From assembly GCA_002298885.1 (NCBI GenBank), contig DBMK01000166.1:1-6226 (forward strand): DNA of 6,226 bases, read 5' to 3'. The stretch is from Anaerolineaceae bacterium UBA700 (GTDB lineage: Bacteria; Chloroflexota; Anaerolineae; Anaerolineales; Anaerolineaceae). Below are positions 4,744-6,226 of the stretch, piece by piece. Position 1 is the stretch's first letter. Every line of letters begins with the position of its first letter. Both the position numbers and the translations under genes were made by a program. The notes under the pieces are model-generated. The model did not search any database, was not told the origin of the DNA, and was given only the letters and a program-made list of their open reading frames with translations.

Positions 4744-6183
4744 ATGTCCCATATAATTAGCATTTCCAAGAGATTAACGCCCGGCTTTGCCCGGGCCAGC
4801 CTGTTCTTTCTGATTGCCCTGGCCATTGGCTTGAGCGCCTGCGCCCCGGTTAGCCCAACGGAGGCCCCCGGCAGCGCCGGCGGAGCCGTTCCAACCCAGC
4901 CGGCCCCCAGCACCACGCCCGCCGGGGCGGCCTTCGGCAGCGGCGACAACGACATGACCATGACCCCGTCCGCATCGACCCCAGCGGGCGCGCCGAACCC
5001 GGCCGGCAGCGCCACGCCCACCATGCCTGCTTACGGGCCAAAAACCTATATCGGCCTGTTCAAAGATAACGCCGTGGCCGTGGTGGATACGAGCACCGGC
5101 CAGGTGCTGAGTAAAATCGCCATCCCCGCCGGGCCGCACGGCCTGGTTGTCACCGCCGATGGACGCTGGGTTTATGCCAGCAGCGACGGCGACACAAAAG
5201 TAAGCCTGATCGACACCCAGACCGACCAGGTGACCCAATCCATCGAGGTGGGCAAGAGCCCGCACGGCCTGGCGCTGACCCCCGACGGCAAGACTCTGCT
5301 GGTGGCCGTCTACGGGGCCAGCCAGGTAGCTTTCGTCGACACAGCCACCAACCAGGTCGCCGGACAGGTGAGCGTGCCCAACCCGCACAACATCGCCGTC
5401 AGCCCGGACGGAAAGACGGCCTACGTGGCCGCCCAGGCTCCCGGCAAGACCGCCCTGGTCGTACTGGACCTGGCGAGCCGGACCCAGACCGCATCCATTC
5501 CTCTGGACAAGACACCGCGCGCCCTGAACTTCAGCCCGGACGGCAAGCTGCTGTACTTTACCCTGGCCGGGGTGAACGCCGTGCAGGTGCTGGACCCATC
5601 GACCAACAAAGTAAAGGATTCGGTGCAGACCGACGCATCGCCGCACCACGTCCTGTTCACGTCGGATGGGCAGGTGGGGTTGACGGTGGCCCAGGGTCCT
5701 GGCGAGCTGGATATCATCGACCCCAAGACCAGCGCGGTGTACAACACAGCCAAAGTCGGCACAATGCCGCACTGGATCGCCCTTACCCCAGACGGAAAGA
5801 CGGCCTGGGTCACCAACGAAGGCTCTAACGACGTCTCCGTGGTGGATATCGAAAGCGGCACGGTCAAGGTCACCATTCCGGTGGGCAATGCGCCGCGCAA
5901 AATCGTGATCCAGCCGCAAGCGGCTGCTGCCCAGGCCGGGGCGGTGGTTAAAATTGACGGGTTCGCCTTCGGCCCGCAATCCGTGACGATCCGGGCTGGG
6001 CAGACCGTCACGTGGACCAACGCCGACAGCGTGACCCACAGCGCCACTGGCGATAACGGCGTCTGGGATTCGGGCGACATCGCTCCGGGCCAGAGCTTCA
6101 GCATGACCTTTCCGGCCGCCGGCACGTTCACCTACCACTGCTCGCACCACCCGTACATGACCGGCACGATCACGGTTACCTGA
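4744..6183 (+). CDS. Secreted lipoprotein: seven-bladed YVTN beta-propeller fused to a type 1 copper cupredoxin
   Basis: A 479-residue exported protein. Residues 1-33 form a lipoprotein signal: basic K9/R10, a hydrophobic core (18-30) and lipobox LSAC with Cys33, so the mature protein should be anchored on the outer face of the membrane. A Pro/Ala/Thr/Gly-rich tether (34-98) follows. Residues 99-392 hold seven repeats of 41-44 residues with the YVTN signature (SPDG/TPDGK, then V-D-T or similar). The blade loops carry PH at His132, 174, 215, 301 and 343, and PR at Arg259 and 385. Residues 400-479 are an amicyanin/plastocyanin-like cupredoxin with all four type 1 copper ligands: His432, Cys466, His469 and Met472 (C-x2-H-x2-M). 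It may shuttle electrons or bind copper outside the cell, but the partner is unknown. AGAGAGG lies 8 nt before the ATG. TGA is followed directly by TAA, then by a hairpin. It appears to be monocistronic. Confidence 0.95.
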   Translation: MSHIISISKRLTPGFARASLFFLIALAIGLSACAPVSPTEAPGSAGGAVPTQPAPSTTPAGAAFGSGDNDMTMTPSASTPAGAPNPAGSATPTMPAYGPKTYIGLFKDNAVAVVDTSTGQVLSKIAIPAGPHGLVVTADGRWVYASSDGDTKVSLIDTQTDQVTQSIEVGKSPHGLALTPDGKTLLVAVYGASQVAFVDTATNQVAGQVSVPNPHNIAVSPDGKTAYVAAQAPGKTALVVLDLASRTQTASIPLDKTPRALNFSPDGKLLYFTLAGVNAVQVLDPSTNKVKDSVQTDASPHHVLFTSDGQVGLTVAQGPGELDIIDPKTSAVYNTAKVGTMPHWIALTPDGKTAWVTNEGSNDVSVVDIESGTVKVTIPVGNAPRKIVIQPQAAAAQAGAVVKIDGFAFGPQSVTIRAGQTVTWTNADSVTHSATGDNGVWDSGDIAPGQSFSMTFPAAGTFTYHCSHHPYMTGTITVT

Positions 6184-6194
6184 TAAAAAAGGGT

Positions 6195-6226
6195 GTTGTT
6201 TGGGCGGCTTTCGCCGCCCAAACAAC
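6195..6226. terminator. Strong terminator hairpin at the window end
   Basis: GTTGTTTGGGCGGC (6195-6208) and GCCGCCCAAACAAC (6213-6226) form a perfect 14-bp stem around a TTTC loop, 11 nt after the lipoprotein stop. Six A residues precede the stem (6185-6190). A matching T tract after the right arm would make it bidirectional, but it lies beyond the window. Confidence 0.8.

Noticed and set aside
4744..6183. Calling the lipoprotein a nitrous oxide reductase
   Set aside because: The cupredoxin has the type 1 C-x2-H-x2-M ligand set and not the two-cysteine CuA motif, the propeller is of YVTN type, and there are no nos genes nearby.
4774..6225. A 483-codon minus-strand frame opposite the copper lipoprotein
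   Set aside because: It is a His/Gly/Arg/Val-rich antisense shadow of a repetitive GC-rich gene, with no domain I recognise. The plus strand has a clear lipoprotein signal, propeller and copper ligands.

Overview
The window is about 60% GC and carries five complete protein genes on both strands, with short AT-rich regulatory gaps and one repeat-filled leader. The source is most likely a Chloroflexota (Anaerolineae-like) bacterium. This is inferred from a MalT/LAL-style LuxR regulator, a lipoprotein with a Pro/Ala/Thr/Gly-rich tether carrying a YVTN beta-propeller and a cupredoxin, GC-rich intergenic hairpin repeats and strong Shine-Dalgarno sequences. No 16S gene or other taxonomic marker is present, so the assignment is tentative.

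Layout. Positions 1-244 hold no credible gene, only a REP-like G-rich element at the edge and two 63-bp direct-repeat copies able to form hairpins. Positions 245-302 are an AT-rich promoter/operator zone. It precedes a two-gene operon with a 4-bp ATGA overlap: an SDR-family oxidoreductase (308-1228) and a two-dinucleotide-fold flavin oxidoreductase/monooxygenase (1225-2445). A long imperfect hairpin (2456-2516), probably a bidirectional terminator, separates this operon from a convergent class I SAM-dependent methyltransferase (2513-3355, minus). Upstream of the methyltransferase is a perfect 9-3-9 dyad under a TATAAT box. Next, also on the minus strand, is a short LuxR-family regulator (3462-4559) that has the MalT-type ATPase and the HTH but lacks the large middle region. 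A 184-bp divergent gap with a small dyad leads to a secreted lipoprotein (4744-6183) with a seven-bladed YVTN propeller fused to a type 1 copper cupredoxin. The window ends inside a perfect 14-bp-stem terminator-like hairpin.

How the genes may work together. SDR, flavin oxidoreductase and methyltransferase are the kinds of enzymes that tailor or degrade a small organic molecule. The operon and the methyltransferase share AATAAATA and TTATTGTC words in the same place, a few bases upstream of the Shine-Dalgarno sequence and over the predicted -10/start region. This suggests one regulator controls both units, so the three enzymes may form one small regulon. The substrate is unknown. The copper lipoprotein shares none of these words and is probably a separate extracytoplasmic electron-transfer or copper-binding gene. 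I see no CRISPR array, tRNA, rRNA, transposase or clear defence system. The strongest observations are the shared operator, the miniature LAL regulator and the propeller-cupredoxin fusion.
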